Source of the DNA: DASUBN01 sp036000105
GTDB lineage: Bacteria; Pseudomonadota; Gammaproteobacteria; Natronospirales; REEB76
DNA: 64,000 bases
Assembly (NCBI GenBank): GCA_036000105.1
Contig: DASYGE010000012.1
Coordinates: 248,001-312,000 of the forward strand
Reading direction: 5' to 3'
Positions 16,880-25,792 of the stretch are shown one piece after another (within the stretch, counting starts at the first letter, position 1; the number at the start of each line of letters is the position of its first letter). Under the pieces are notes generated by a model. The model ran no database searches. It saw only the letters and a list, made by a program, of their open reading frames with translations, and was not told where the DNA came from. Both the position numbers and the translations under genes were made by a program.

Positions 16880-17539
16880 TCAACGCGGCGGCGGCAGATG
16901 TTCTCTCCGGATCTTCTTCGCCCATTCCGATAACTGATCCGCCATGCTGGGGTGGTACTCACCCGGACAGGGCACCATGAAGCCCACCGTGGTGTGGTTG
17001 GCGGGCGTCACGCCCGTCTGCACCTCCTGTTCCGCGGTGCAACCATCGCCGGATTTCAGGATGGTCCCTCCATAGACGGTGCGATAGCTCTCTCCTTGCT
17101 TCAGGGTCGCAGGTCTAGCGGGCGCCCGTAGCGCCTTATCCAGCTCGTCGTACTTCTGCGTCAGCGGTTGCAGGAAAGGGCCTGTAGCGCCCTGGCTTTG
17201 CACGGCTTCACGCACAGCAGCATCCACTTGCAGCTGCAAGGTGGCGAGATCCAGGGCGGACGGCACAGGTTCTGTATGGGGCGGCAAGGCGATGGCCGGC
17301 TGCGCTTGCAGGCGGCGCGCCGTCTTATGGGTATCAAGGGCCCGGTGAACGGACGGGGCCGCCGCCAGGGAAAGGCTGAAGGGCCTGCGATCCGTGTCTG
17401 CCGTCAGCGGCTTATACAACAGCCCCAGGAATGCCAAGGACAGGAGCGCAGCCGCGCCGAACGCCAGGGCGAGGCTCGCCCGGGGATCCGGTCGCCAGCC
17501 GGTCTGATGCTGCATCCGGCTCCGTATGCTGATATCCAT
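16880..17539 (-). CDS. single-pass membrane protein of unknown function
   Basis: 219 residues from ATG 17539 (GGA five bases upstream; longer in-frame starts at 17545 and 17566 would overlap the preceding gene). One membrane helix at about residues 22-42 (LALAFGAAALLSLAFLGLLY) leaves a large periplasmic part with a Pro/Ala-rich linker, a helical stretch (LDLATLQLQVDAAVREAVQ) and a C-terminal region with two cysteines (GDGCTAEQEV, MVPCPGEYHP). No family recognised. Transcribed just after the APC permease with a 23 nt gap. Confidence 0.6.
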   Translation of the reverse strand: MDISIRSRMQHQTGWRPDPRASLALAFGAAALLSLAFLGLLYKPLTADTDRRPFSLSLAAAPSVHRALDTHKTARRLQAQPAIALPPHTEPVPSALDLATLQLQVDAAVREAVQSQGATGPFLQPLTQKYDELDKALRAPARPATLKQGESYRTVYGGTILKSGDGCTAEQEVQTGVTPANHTTVGFMVPCPGEYHPSMADQLSEWAKKIRREHLPPPR

Positions 17540-17562
17540 GAGCATCCTATGCCCACAGCGGA

Positions 17563-19170
17563 TCACTTATCCGCTTTCACCGTCGCCGAATAATACGCCT
17601 TGACCCGGGCCGGGCTCACGCCCGTGCCGAGCGCGATGAACAGCACGATCATGCTGAACACCGCCACGGCGGACATGCCGGTGTATATGTTGAAGGTGCC
17701 GGTGCCACCCATCTCCACGGGACCGAGATAGCTCAGGAGCCACATGCCGCCGAAATACGGGGCCAGCCACCAGGCGTTACCCGCGTCCTCCTCCGGCTCC
17801 GTGCCCTGTATATAGAGATACAGGTAACGCACCGCATAGAGGGCGAGGATCACCGCCAACATGATGAACAGTATGTTGATGGTGCCGAAGCCCGCCCAGA
17901 ACATCACGAAGTTCGAGGCGATGAAGGCCGCCGGCGCGATGAGCCACGCGGCCCACAGACGGAACGGCCGTTTGACGGTGGGCATCACATGCCTGAGGCG
18001 CAGGAGCACCACGCAACCGATACCGTAGGACAACACCGTGGCCGAGGACGCGTAGTTGACGAGTTTCTGCCAGCTGGGGAAGGGGAAGAAGAACAAACAG
18101 CCCACCACGAAGGACAGGATCAGCGCGGTCCAGGGGGTGCCGTTCTTGTTGATGCTCTTCAGGTCCTTCGGTGCGTACTCCTCTTCCGAGGCAGCCATGA
18201 CCACCCGCGCCGTGGCGGTGGTCCAGATGTAGCCGCAGGCGGCGGGCGAGATGATGGCATCCGCATACAAGGCCACGGCCCACCAGGATATCCCTAAGGT
18301 CATGGCGAGGCCCGCCATGGGACCCGAAGCCATCACGCCCGAGGTGCCGCTGAAGCTCAAGCCCGCCCAGCCGGATTGCGCCAGCTGCGCCGGCGGCACC
18401 GCCGCCACGAACGCGTATTCCACCAGCACGAAGATCACCGCCGCGGTGGCGATGGTGCCGATCACGGCGATGGGTATGTTGCGCCCGGGGTTATCGGTCT
18501 CGCCCGCGAGCTGGATGGCCTGGGTGAACCCGAACAGCGAGAAGAACACGCCGGCGGTGGAGATGGCCATGAACATGTTGGTCACATCACCCGTGGCGTG
18601 GGCCGGTACCGAGAGGTTCTCGGGATGATGGGAGAAGGTCAGCAGCACGATGATGGTGCCGATGGGTGCGCACACCTTGATCCAGGTGGCCACGGTGTTG
18701 AGCATGAGGATGAGGCGCAGGATCAGGAAGTTGAGCAGCACGAAGGCGCCTAGTACGCCCACGGACACCGCCACACCTGTAGCGGTGAGCAGACCCGTCT
18801 CCGGGCTCACCATGCCGGGTAGATAGCCGTTGGCGTAGGTCACAACCGCCATGGCCTCCACCGGCGCGATGGTCACATAGGCCAGGAACAGTATCCAGCT
18901 CCAGATACGTCCCACGAGACGCCCGTGGCTGATGACGCTGATGTGCATCAGGCCGCCGCTGCGCGGGAAGAGCGGCCCGAGCTCGGCATACACCATGGCG
19001 ATGAGGCCGACCACGAGGGCCGCGATGGCCCAGGAGCCGATGCTCAAGGGGCCGGCGATCTGGGCCGCCTTCATGGGCCCGAACAGCCAGCCGGAGCCGA
19101 TGGTGGAACTCAGTCCCGCGAACAACAGGCCGATGAGACCGGCGTCTTTGCGCAGTTTGCCTTGTGCCAC
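17563..19170 (-). CDS. APC-family amino acid permease
   Basis: 535 residues from GTG 19170, preceded by AGGAGATCCCC. About 12-14 membrane helices. The first helix has the APC motif GLSSTIGSGWLFGP, followed by GSWAIAALVVGLIAMVYAELGPLFPRSGG. Glycine-rich loop and FGFTQAIQLAGETDNPGRNIPIAV in the middle also fit the family. An upstream in-frame extension of 28 residues has no SD and is not included. Likely an inner-membrane amino acid or amine transporter; substrate not predictable. Confidence 0.88.
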   Translation of the reverse strand: MAQGKLRKDAGLIGLLFAGLSSTIGSGWLFGPMKAAQIAGPLSIGSWAIAALVVGLIAMVYAELGPLFPRSGGLMHISVISHGRLVGRIWSWILFLAYVTIAPVEAMAVVTYANGYLPGMVSPETGLLTATGVAVSVGVLGAFVLLNFLILRLILMLNTVATWIKVCAPIGTIIVLLTFSHHPENLSVPAHATGDVTNMFMAISTAGVFFSLFGFTQAIQLAGETDNPGRNIPIAVIGTIATAAVIFVLVEYAFVAAVPPAQLAQSGWAGLSFSGTSGVMASGPMAGLAMTLGISWWAVALYADAIISPAACGYIWTTATARVVMAASEEEYAPKDLKSINKNGTPWTALILSFVVGCLFFFPFPSWQKLVNYASSATVLSYGIGCVVLLRLRHVMPTVKRPFRLWAAWLIAPAAFIASNFVMFWAGFGTINILFIMLAVILALYAVRYLYLYIQGTEPEEDAGNAWWLAPYFGGMWLLSYLGPVEMGGTGTFNIYTGMSAVAVFSMIVLFIALGTGVSPARVKAYYSATVKADK

Positions 19171-19255
19171 GGGGATCTCCTGGGGCGATGGGTTGCGAGA
19201 GGCTAACGGAGGGTCGGGCCCCATGCAAGCACGAGCCTGCATATTGAGACCCACT

Positions 19256-20647
19256 TCAGGGGGTGGCGGTTCCCGCTGCCGACACCCGCGTACGTACTCG
19301 GCTCAAGCGCACCAGGCGATAGACCAGGAACACGGCAGCCACGGTGAGGCCGGCGATGAAGCCGGCCCAGATCATCTGCGGCCCGAGATGCAGCGGGATG
19401 CCGAACGTCCAGGCCAGGGGGAAACCCACGCACCAGTAAGCCAGCACCGTGAACAGCATGGGCACGCGGGTGTCCTTGTAGCCGCGCAACGCGCCCATGG
19501 CGCTCACCTGCAGGCCGTCGGATATCTGCATCAAGGCACCCATGTAGAGCAGGCTCACGGCGATGCCGGCCACCGCCGCGTCACGCGTATAGACGCTGAC
19601 AATCAGCCGCGGTATGAGCAGCATGCTCAAAGCCGACAGCACCTCGAAGCAGGCGCACACGCCCATGCCGGTGAAGGCCGCGAGACGCGCTTCGGCCCGA
19701 TCGCCGCGCCCGAGGGCATGGCCCACGCGCACCGAGATGGCGAAGGAGATGCTCATGGGTACCATGAACACGAAGGAGGCGTAGTTGAGCGCGATCTGGT
19801 GGGCCGCCACGATGTCGGTGCCCAGCGTGCCCATCAAGAGGCCCACTCCGGCGAACAGGCTGGACTCCATGAAGATGCCGATGGCGATGGGTACGCCCAG
19901 CCACAGGAGCTCGCGCTGCAGGTGCCAGTTGGGCCACTCGAAATGGCTGAAGATCTGCAGGGGCCGGTAATAGGCGCGACGCCCCACATATAGAAGGAGT
20001 GCGCCGCACATGAGCCAGAGGGTGATGGCGGTGGCATAACCGGTGCCGGTAGCTCCCAGGGCCGGGAGCCCCAACTTGCCGTACATGAGCACGTAGTCCA
20101 GCACGCCGTTCACCAGCAAAGCACCGACTGCCACAGCGAGCATGATGCGGGTGCGGCCTATGCCTTCGCTGGTGAAACGCAGGGTCTGGTACAGGCAGGT
20201 ACCCGGCATGCCCCAGGCGAGGGCATGCATGTAGCTCGCGGCTGTGGGCACGATCTCCGGTTCGATGTGGATGTAACGCAGGAACGGCTCAGCATGACGC
20301 AGCAGCAGGAAGCCGCCCCAGCCGATGAGTTGCGAGAGCCAGGCCATCTGCCGCACGTAACGGCCGATGTCCCTTTGCCTGCCCTCGCCGTACAGATGCG
20401 AAGCGGTGGGCGACAGGGCCATGATCACGCCCATGGCGAACAGGAACACCGGCGCCCAGATGTTGGAGCCCACCGCCACCGCCGCGAGCGTCTTGGAGCC
20501 CAGGAGGCCGGCCATCACCGCGTCGGTGAGGCCCATGCCCACCATCGCCAGGTTGTGCACGATGATCGGGCCGCCGATCGCGAGCATGGCCAGCGCCTCG
20601 CTCTTCGCGGCGGGCCAGCAGCTTGGATGTGACGGGGTGGCAGACAT
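19256..20647 (-). CDS. MATE-family multidrug efflux pump
   Basis: 463 residues from ATG 20647, the usual length for NorM-like pumps; the open frame upstream to 21166 is antisense to the thiolase gene and is not coding. Twelve membrane helices in two homologous halves. Characteristic parts are GGPIIVHNLAMVGMGLTDAVMAGLLGSKTLAAVAVG near the start and IALNYASFVFMVPMSISFAISVRVGHALGRGDR in the second half. Na+- or H+-driven export of cationic compounds is the family role. Divergent from the thiolase gene with a 123 nt spacer. No clear SD. Confidence 0.9.
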   Translation of the reverse strand: MSATPSHPSCWPAAKSEALAMLAIGGPIIVHNLAMVGMGLTDAVMAGLLGSKTLAAVAVGSNIWAPVFLFAMGVIMALSPTASHLYGEGRQRDIGRYVRQMAWLSQLIGWGGFLLLRHAEPFLRYIHIEPEIVPTAASYMHALAWGMPGTCLYQTLRFTSEGIGRTRIMLAVAVGALLVNGVLDYVLMYGKLGLPALGATGTGYATAITLWLMCGALLLYVGRRAYYRPLQIFSHFEWPNWHLQRELLWLGVPIAIGIFMESSLFAGVGLLMGTLGTDIVAAHQIALNYASFVFMVPMSISFAISVRVGHALGRGDRAEARLAAFTGMGVCACFEVLSALSMLLIPRLIVSVYTRDAAVAGIAVSLLYMGALMQISDGLQVSAMGALRGYKDTRVPMLFTVLAYWCVGFPLAWTFGIPLHLGPQMIWAGFIAGLTVAAVFLVYRLVRLSRVRTRVSAAGTATP

Positions 20648-20770
20648 GGAAGGGACGTCACCAGGACTGCGTTTCAGCGGCGAATCATAGCAACTTCGCA
20701 CCGGCTCTGCGGCTGTGGCATCATAACTCTCCCCTGCTACTCCGCCATCCGCATCGCCTCCGGAGGTTTT

Positions 20771-22063
20771 ATGGCCCAGACCATCCGCCCCGTCGCCATC
20801 GTCGGCAGCAACCGCATCCCCTTCTGCCGCCTCTTCACCAGCTACGCCGACATCGGCAACATGGAGATGCTCACCGCCGCCGTCACCGGCTTGGTGGAGA
20901 AATACAACCTCAAGGGCGAGATCCTGGGCGACGTAGTGGCCGGCGCGGTGATGAAGCACTCCCGCGACTGGAGCATGGCGCGCGAGGCGGTGCTGTCCAG
21001 CGGCCTCAACGTGCATACGCCGGGCCACAACTCCGATCGTGCCTGCGGCACCTCGCTCTCCACCGCCGCCGAGATCGCGGCGCGCATCGCTGTCGGCGAG
21101 ATCGAATCCGGCATCGCGGGCGGCGTGGACACGGCGAGCGACGTGCCCATCGTCTTCGGCCGCCACTTCCAGCAGATCCTGCTGAAGAGCGCTCGCGGCA
21201 AGAGCTTCGGTCAGCGTGCCGCACCCTGGTTAGGCTGGCGGCCCAGCGATCTCAAGCCGCACCTGCCGGGCGTCACCGAATCCCGCACCGGCCTCAACAT
21301 GGGCCAGTCCTGCGAACTCATGGCCCAGGAATGGGGCATCACTCGCGAAGCTCAAGACCAACTCGCCTACGAGAGCCACATGAAGGCGGCGGCGGCCTGG
21401 AAGGAAGGCTTCTACAACGACCTGGTGACCCCGTTCCACGGCGCCACCATGGACAATAACGTGCGGGCCGACACCACGCTCGAGAAGCTCGCGAAGCTCA
21501 AGCCCGCCTTCGACCGCAAGAGCGGCAAAGGCACCCTCACCGCCGGCAACTCCACGCCGCTCTCGGATGGGGCCTCGGCCGTGCTCTTGGCTTCAGATGA
21601 CTGGGCCAAGGCCCACAACCTGCCGGTACTCGCCTATCTCACCCATACTGCCACGGCGGGGGTGGATTTCGCCGGCCAGCAAGGCCCTCGCGAGGGACTG
21701 CTCATGGCGCCCACCTACGCGGTGCCAAGGATGTTGGACAAGGCTGGTATCAAGCTGCAGGACTTCGACTACTACGAGATCCACGAGGCTTTCGCGGCGC
21801 AGTTGCTCTGCACCCTCAAGGCCTGGGAATCGGCGGAGTATTGCCGCACCAAGCTCGGCCGTAAGGATGCCTTAGGCGCGATCGACCGCAGAAAACTCAA
21901 CATCAAGGGCGGCAGCGTGGCCCTGGCCCATCCCTTCGGCGCCACCGGTGGGCGCATCCTCGGTGGTCTGGCGAAGATACTTGCTCAAAGGGGTAAAGGT
22001 CGCGGACTCATATCCATCTGCACGGGCGGCGGCATGGGCGTCACAGCCATACTGGAGCGCTAG
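20771..22063 (+). CDS. acetyl-CoA C-acyltransferase (thiolase, FadI-like)
   Basis: A 430-residue thiolase. Nucleophilic Cys lies in NSDRACGTSLSTAAE. His is in DYYEIHEAFAAQLL, and the second catalytic Cys in SICTGGGMGV. GGSVALAHPFGATGGRI is the GHPxGxTG equivalent. The length and the early RIPFCRLFTSYADIGNMEML resemble FadI/trifunctional beta-subunit type thiolases, which cleave long-chain 3-ketoacyl-CoA. No fadJ-like partner is adjacent, so it may also serve another acyl-CoA pathway. GGAGG lies 7 nt before the ATG. A long hairpin follows the stop. Confidence 0.88.
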   Translation: MAQTIRPVAIVGSNRIPFCRLFTSYADIGNMEMLTAAVTGLVEKYNLKGEILGDVVAGAVMKHSRDWSMAREAVLSSGLNVHTPGHNSDRACGTSLSTAAEIAARIAVGEIESGIAGGVDTASDVPIVFGRHFQQILLKSARGKSFGQRAAPWLGWRPSDLKPHLPGVTESRTGLNMGQSCELMAQEWGITREAQDQLAYESHMKAAAAWKEGFYNDLVTPFHGATMDNNVRADTTLEKLAKLKPAFDRKSGKGTLTAGNSTPLSDGASAVLLASDDWAKAHNLPVLAYLTHTATAGVDFAGQQGPREGLLMAPTYAVPRMLDKAGIKLQDFDYYEIHEAFAAQLLCTLKAWESAEYCRTKLGRKDALGAIDRRKLNIKGGSVALAHPFGATGGRILGGLAKILAQRGKGRGLISICTGGGMGVTAILER

Positions 22064-22137
22064 CTCAAAGCTGCTACGCTCGGCATGACTTTGTTGCGGT
22101 CCGGCTCGTCCTGCCTTCGCTCGCGACGCTTTGAGCT
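22062..22137 (+). terminator. long stem-loop after the thiolase gene, terminator-like
   Basis: AGCTCAAAGC (22062-22071, overlapping the stop codon) pairs with GCTTTGAGCT (22128-22137), which is followed by TTTTTCC. The 56-nt interior contains GGCTCGTCCTGCC and TTCGCTCGCGAC, similar in style to repeat copy A. Confidence 0.6.
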
Positions 22138-22161
22138 TTTTCCTTAGCTGGGTAGGAAAAA

Positions 22162-22186
22162 GAAAAGCCCCTTTATGGGGCTTTTC
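22162..22186. terminator. bidirectional rho-independent terminator
   Basis: 10-bp stem GAAAAGCCCC / GGGGCTTTTC with loop TTTAT, A- and T-tracts on each side. It lies between the convergent thiolase and mscL genes. Confidence 0.9.
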
Positions 22187-22208
22187 ATTGTGCGCATCTC
22201 GAAGAAAA

Positions 22209-22667
22209 TCACTTTAAATCGGAGGTGCAGCTCGGGCAGCGAGTCGCTTTGATGTTGATGGTGCTGAAGCAGTAGGGGCATTCCTTGACGGTCGGCGCCA
22301 CATCCTTGGAAGGCTTGTCCAGCTTCTGCTGCACGCGGTTCATGGTGCGGATCAGCATGAACACCGAGAAGGCGATGATGATGAAACTGATGAGCGTATT
22401 GATGAACAGTCCGTAGTTGAGGGTCACCGCTCCGGCCACATGGGCCTCGGCGATGGTTGCATAGGGCCCCGCCCCCTTGCCGCCTTCCTTCAGAACCACG
22501 AACAGGTTGGAGAAATCCACGTTGCCGAGCAGCATGCCGATGGGTGGCATGATCACATCGTCCACCAGGGATTTCACGATGGCGCCGAAAGCCGCGCCGA
22601 TGATGATACCGACAGCCATGTCCACCACATTGCCCCGCATGGCGAATTCGCGGAATTCCTTCAGCAT
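22209..22667 (-). CDS. mscL: large-conductance mechanosensitive channel with C-terminal zinc-ribbon-like tail
   Basis: 152 residues from ATG 22667. Canonical MscL N-terminus: MLKEFREFAMRGNVVDMAVG then IIIGAAFGAIVKSLVDDVIMPPIG. The second membrane helix is LFINTLISFIIIAFSVFMLI. The cytoplasmic bundle is followed by CPYC and then CPSC (positions about 132-148), a four-cysteine zinc-ribbon-like tail absent from E. coli MscL but known in part of the family. The channel opens under osmotic downshock. An upstream in-frame extension of 21 residues is not supported by an SD. Confidence 0.95.
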   Translation of the reverse strand: MLKEFREFAMRGNVVDMAVGIIIGAAFGAIVKSLVDDVIMPPIGMLLGNVDFSNLFVVLKEGGKGAGPYATIAEAHVAGAVTLNYGLFINTLISFIIIAFSVFMLIRTMNRVQQKLDKPSKDVAPTVKECPYCFSTINIKATRCPSCTSDLK

Positions 22668-22758
22668 GGCTGTATACCCCTGGTGTGCGCTGGATCCCGC
22701 GCTTGCCTGGAAGCATAGCACTGCCGTCAAAACCGGCGCGGTCGGCTAGAATGCATGC

Positions 22759-23790
22759 ATGAACAAGGCCCGGCCCCTTATGTCGAAAGCCCACGCCCTG
22801 CGTCAGAGCACGCCGGGGGTGCTGCTGGTGAACCTGGGCACGCCCGATGCTCCAGAGCCGGAGGCACTGAGGCGTTATCTCCGGGAGTTCCTCTCGGACC
22901 CGCGGGTGGTTACCCTGCCGAGGCTCCTGTGGCTGCCGCTGCTGCACGGCTTGGTGTTGCGCACCCGACCGCGCAAATCTGCAGAAGCCTATGGGCGTAT
23001 CTGGACTACGAAAGGCTCGCCGCTACTGGTGAACTCCATGGCCCTGGCGAAGCGCCTGGAATCTCTCCTGTGTAAGGGGCTCGCGGCACCCGTGACGCTC
23101 GCCGTGGGCATGCGTTACGGCAACCCTTCCCTGGGCTCGGCCCTCGCCACTCTAAAGGAAGCGGGTGTCACGCGGCTCCTGGTGCTGCCGCTCTATCCCC
23201 AGTACGCCGCCGCCACCTCCGGTTCCACCCTGGCGGCGGTGAGCGAATGCCTGCAGCGCCTGGATTGGTCGCCGACCCTCGAATGGGTGCATGACTACCA
23301 CGACGATGCGGACTACATCGATGCGCTAGCCGAGAGCGTGCGTGAACATTGGGCCGCGCGGGGCCGCGGCGAGAAGCTCATCGTCTCCTTCCACGGCATC
23401 CCCCAGAAGATCTCTGATTCAGGCGATCCCTATGCCAGCCAGTGCCGGGCCACCGCTGCGCTCTTGGCGGCTCGGCTCGGCCTCGTGGACAGCCAGTGGC
23501 AACTCGCCTTCCAGTCGCGCTTCGGCCCAGCGAAGTGGCTGCGGCCTTACACCGATATGCTACTCAAGGACTACGCGGCCCAGGGGATGAAACGGCTGGA
23601 TGTCATCTGCCCCGGTTTCGCCGCCGATTGCCTGGAGACCCTGGAGGAGATCGCCCTGCGTTATACGCAGACGTTCGCCGACGCGGGCGGCAAGGAGTTG
23701 CGCTACGTGCCGGCCCTCAACGCCCGCGACGCTCACGTGCGCATGCTCGCGAGCCTGGCGATCCCCAAGCTGAACGGTCCCGGATCTTAA
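22759..23790 (+). CDS. hemH: ferrochelatase
   Basis: A 343-residue enzyme inserting Fe2+ into protoporphyrin IX, last step of protoheme synthesis. Visible signatures: GVLLVNLGTPDAPEPEALRRYL, MRYGNPSLGSAL, VLPLYPQYAAATSGSTL, catalytic His in SFHGIP, and CPGFAADCLETLEEIALR with the conserved Glu. Membrane-associated in most proteobacteria. The start at 22759 has only a weak SD; ATG 22780 is an alternative. The VOC protein gene follows after 10 nt with its own SD. Confidence 0.96.
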   Translation: MNKARPLMSKAHALRQSTPGVLLVNLGTPDAPEPEALRRYLREFLSDPRVVTLPRLLWLPLLHGLVLRTRPRKSAEAYGRIWTTKGSPLLVNSMALAKRLESLLCKGLAAPVTLAVGMRYGNPSLGSALATLKEAGVTRLLVLPLYPQYAAATSGSTLAAVSECLQRLDWSPTLEWVHDYHDDADYIDALAESVREHWAARGRGEKLIVSFHGIPQKISDSGDPYASQCRATAALLAARLGLVDSQWQLAFQSRFGPAKWLRPYTDMLLKDYAAQGMKRLDVICPGFAADCLETLEEIALRYTQTFADAGGKELRYVPALNARDAHVRMLASLAIPKLNGPGS

Positions 23791-23800
23791 GGAGCCGCGC

Positions 23801-24499
23801 GTGCTGGGGGATTTCCTCGAGATCAGCCTCGCGACCCGCGACATCCTCGCGTCCATCGAGTTCTATCGGAAACTGGGTTTCAGCGAAGCGCCGGTAGGCA
23901 GCAGCTGGAAGCATCCCTATACGGTGATGACCGATGGACGGCTGTATCTCGGCCTGCATGAGCGGGATGCCGCCTCCCCTGCCTTGAGCTTCGTGCTGCC
24001 GGAACTCACCCGCCGCATGGGCAGCTTCGAGGCACTGGGCATCGAGTTCGCCGTCTGCAACATCGAGCTGCATCATTTCAACGAACTGGGCTTCCTGGAC
24101 CCGGACGGCCAGATGGTCACCCTGCTGGAAGCGCGCACTTATTCCCCGGTGCATGCCGCCCACGTGGAAGCCTCTCTCTGCGGTTATTTCCTGGAGTACC
24201 GCATGCCGGTGCGGCGCGGGGCGGAGAGCGCCCACTTCTGGGAAGCCCTCGGCCTCATCGTCACACCACCAGAGGAAGGCGTCACGCCCTATCACCAGGC
24301 CTCCTGGAGCGGCATCAACCTCGGGTTGCAGGAAGCGGGCCCCAAGGCGCGCCCGACCCTCGTTTTCACCAACGGCAAGCTGGAAGAGACCGCTGCCCTG
24401 CTGGACATGCACGGCCTCGAGATACAAAAAGATACGCAAGGATTGCGGCTGACGACACCGGAAGGCCTTAATCTTTTGCTATGCCCCGAAGAGCCCTGA
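23801..24499 (+). CDS. VOC-superfamily (glyoxalase-like) protein
   Basis: 232 residues from GTG 23801, with AAGGAG 6 nt upstream. Two beta-alpha-beta-beta-beta modules: FLEISLATRDILASIEFYRKLGFSEAPV in the first and a degenerate second starting near CGYFLEYRMPVRRGAESAHFWEALGL. The family includes glyoxalase I, dioxygenases and resistance proteins; metal ligands cannot be assigned with confidence. Situated between hemH and a membrane protein gene, all on the plus strand with short gaps, so probably one transcript. Confidence 0.75.
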   Translation: MLGDFLEISLATRDILASIEFYRKLGFSEAPVGSSWKHPYTVMTDGRLYLGLHERDAASPALSFVLPELTRRMGSFEALGIEFAVCNIELHHFNELGFLDPDGQMVTLLEARTYSPVHAAHVEASLCGYFLEYRMPVRRGAESAHFWEALGLIVTPPEEGVTPYHQASWSGINLGLQEAGPKARPTLVFTNGKLEETAALLDMHGLEIQKDTQGLRLTTPEGLNLLLCPEEP

Positions 24500-24519
24500 C
24501 GGAAACGAAGGAAATTGGA

Positions 24520-25125
24520 ATGAACCTGGACCTCGGTCATCTGCTCGGCACCGCCATCAGCTTCGGCTTGGTGCTGTTCTTCATCTACCGCCGCTTCCGC
24601 CGCAACTTCGGCAAGCAGCCCCTGCGCCCCAAGCGCATGACTTTCCGCATCTGGGTCCTGGGCATCGTGGGCTTCTTACTGTTGCCGGCCTCGTTCAGCT
24701 CGACGGTGCTGGCCCTATCGCTGATAGTGGGTCTCGGCATCGGCGTCGCCCTGGGCATCTGGGGCGCCAAGCACACCCGCTTCGAGAAGCATGACGACCG
24801 GCTCTACTACATCCCCCACACCTATGCCGGCATGGTGGTATCGGCCCTGTTCATCGGCCGCCTCATCTACAGCGTAGTAGTGCGTTCCTCATCGTTCTTC
24901 AGCGTGATGACTATCAACACCAGCATGCCTTCGACCAGCGATTTCGGCGGCTTCAGCGGTATCTACCACAACCCGGTGACCCGCTGCGTGTTCTTCATCC
25001 TGATCGGCTACTACGTCTATTACTACAGCTACGTGCTGCGGGAATCGAAGCATCTGAAGCCCGAGGACATGGAAGACGCAGCGGAAGCCAAGAAAGAACC
25101 ACCGAAGTTCAGTGGCAATACCTAA
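24520..25125 (+). CDS. multi-pass membrane protein, possibly CcdC/DUF1453-like
   Basis: 201 residues from ATG 24520, with GGAAATTGGA upstream. Five to six hydrophobic segments. After the first helix comes FRRNFGKQPLRPKRMTFRIWVLG, which resembles the DUF1453 (CcdC) pattern of an Arg-rich loop followed by R-IW. The family has been linked to cytochrome c maturation but the evidence is weak. The C-terminus is acidic and soluble. Its last four bases overlap the end of the convergent VWA lipoprotein gene. Confidence 0.6.
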   Translation: MNLDLGHLLGTAISFGLVLFFIYRRFRRNFGKQPLRPKRMTFRIWVLGIVGFLLLPASFSSTVLALSLIVGLGIGVALGIWGAKHTRFEKHDDRLYYIPHTYAGMVVSALFIGRLIYSVVVRSSSFFSVMTINTSMPSTSDFGGFSGIYHNPVTRCVFFILIGYYVYYYSYVLRESKHLKPEDMEDAAEAKKEPPKFSGNT

Positions 25126-25787
25126 TTGATCACTCGGTCCAGCCGGTCCATGTCATTGACCACTTGCCAATGCCCGCCATCCTCCGTCACGACCTTCTGC
25201 CAGTGGTCCAGCCGGTCCAGGTAGTTCTGCGGATTGACGTTGTCGGTGTGCAGCTTGGTCACGTCCACCGCCAACACGTCGGCACCTTCCAGCGGCAGGC
25301 GTGAATCACGCACATAGCCCTTGGGCAGATCCTGCTCCATGTCCGAGAACACCAGGATGTAGCGCCGCCCATCACCGCTCTCGTTCAGTTCCTCGGCCGC
25401 CTGCAACAGCGCGCCGCTAACGTCGGTCCTGGCGCTCGGATGCCGGTCCTTGAAGAACTCGTCCAGCCGGGCGCGGAACACGCGCTTCTGCTCGTTGGCC
25501 ACCGAGGGCCGGTCGTCGAAGGTGATCTTGTCCACGATGTCCTTCTCGGTGAAGCTGCCACTGTCTATCTTGGCCACGGTCATGCTGTCACCGCTGTTGA
25601 GCGTGCCCAGCAGGTAATTGATCACCGGGTTGGCTGCATCCAGTTTGGTGTTGTAAGTGCCGGACACGTCCAGCAGCACGTACACAGCACGGGCATGCTT
25701 GCCGCCGGCCTCGGTGCAGGCGGTGATCAACGGCAGCAGCAAGAGGCCGGTCAGTAAGGCAGCGGACAGGTGTTTCATGGTGGTCAC
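25122..25787 (-). CDS. VWA-like lipoprotein
   Basis: 221 residues. Lipoprotein signal LLTGLLLLPLITAC with lipidated Cys24. A von Willebrand A-like domain follows: AVYVLLDVSGTYNTKLDAANPVI (MIDAS-like D-V-S-G-T), DSMTVAKIDSGSF, SARTDVSGALLQAAEELNES and RRYILVFSDMEQDLP. The MIDAS is DxSGT rather than strict DxSxS. It begins 5 nt after the stop of the coiled-coil membrane protein gene, so the two are almost certainly cotranscribed. Likely a periplasmic metal-dependent binding protein anchored in a membrane. Confidence 0.82.
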   Translation of the reverse strand: MTTMKHLSAALLTGLLLLPLITACTEAGGKHARAVYVLLDVSGTYNTKLDAANPVINYLLGTLNSGDSMTVAKIDSGSFTEKDIVDKITFDDRPSVANEQKRVFRARLDEFFKDRHPSARTDVSGALLQAAEELNESGDGRRYILVFSDMEQDLPKGYVRDSRLPLEGADVLAVDVTKLHTDNVNPQNYLDRLDHWQKVVTEDGGHWQVVNDMDRLDRVIN

Positions 25788-25792
25788 CTCTC

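Noticed and set aside
19256..21166. 636-codon form of the MATE protein
   Set aside because: The extra N-terminal part is antisense to the thiolase gene; ATG 20647 gives the normal length.
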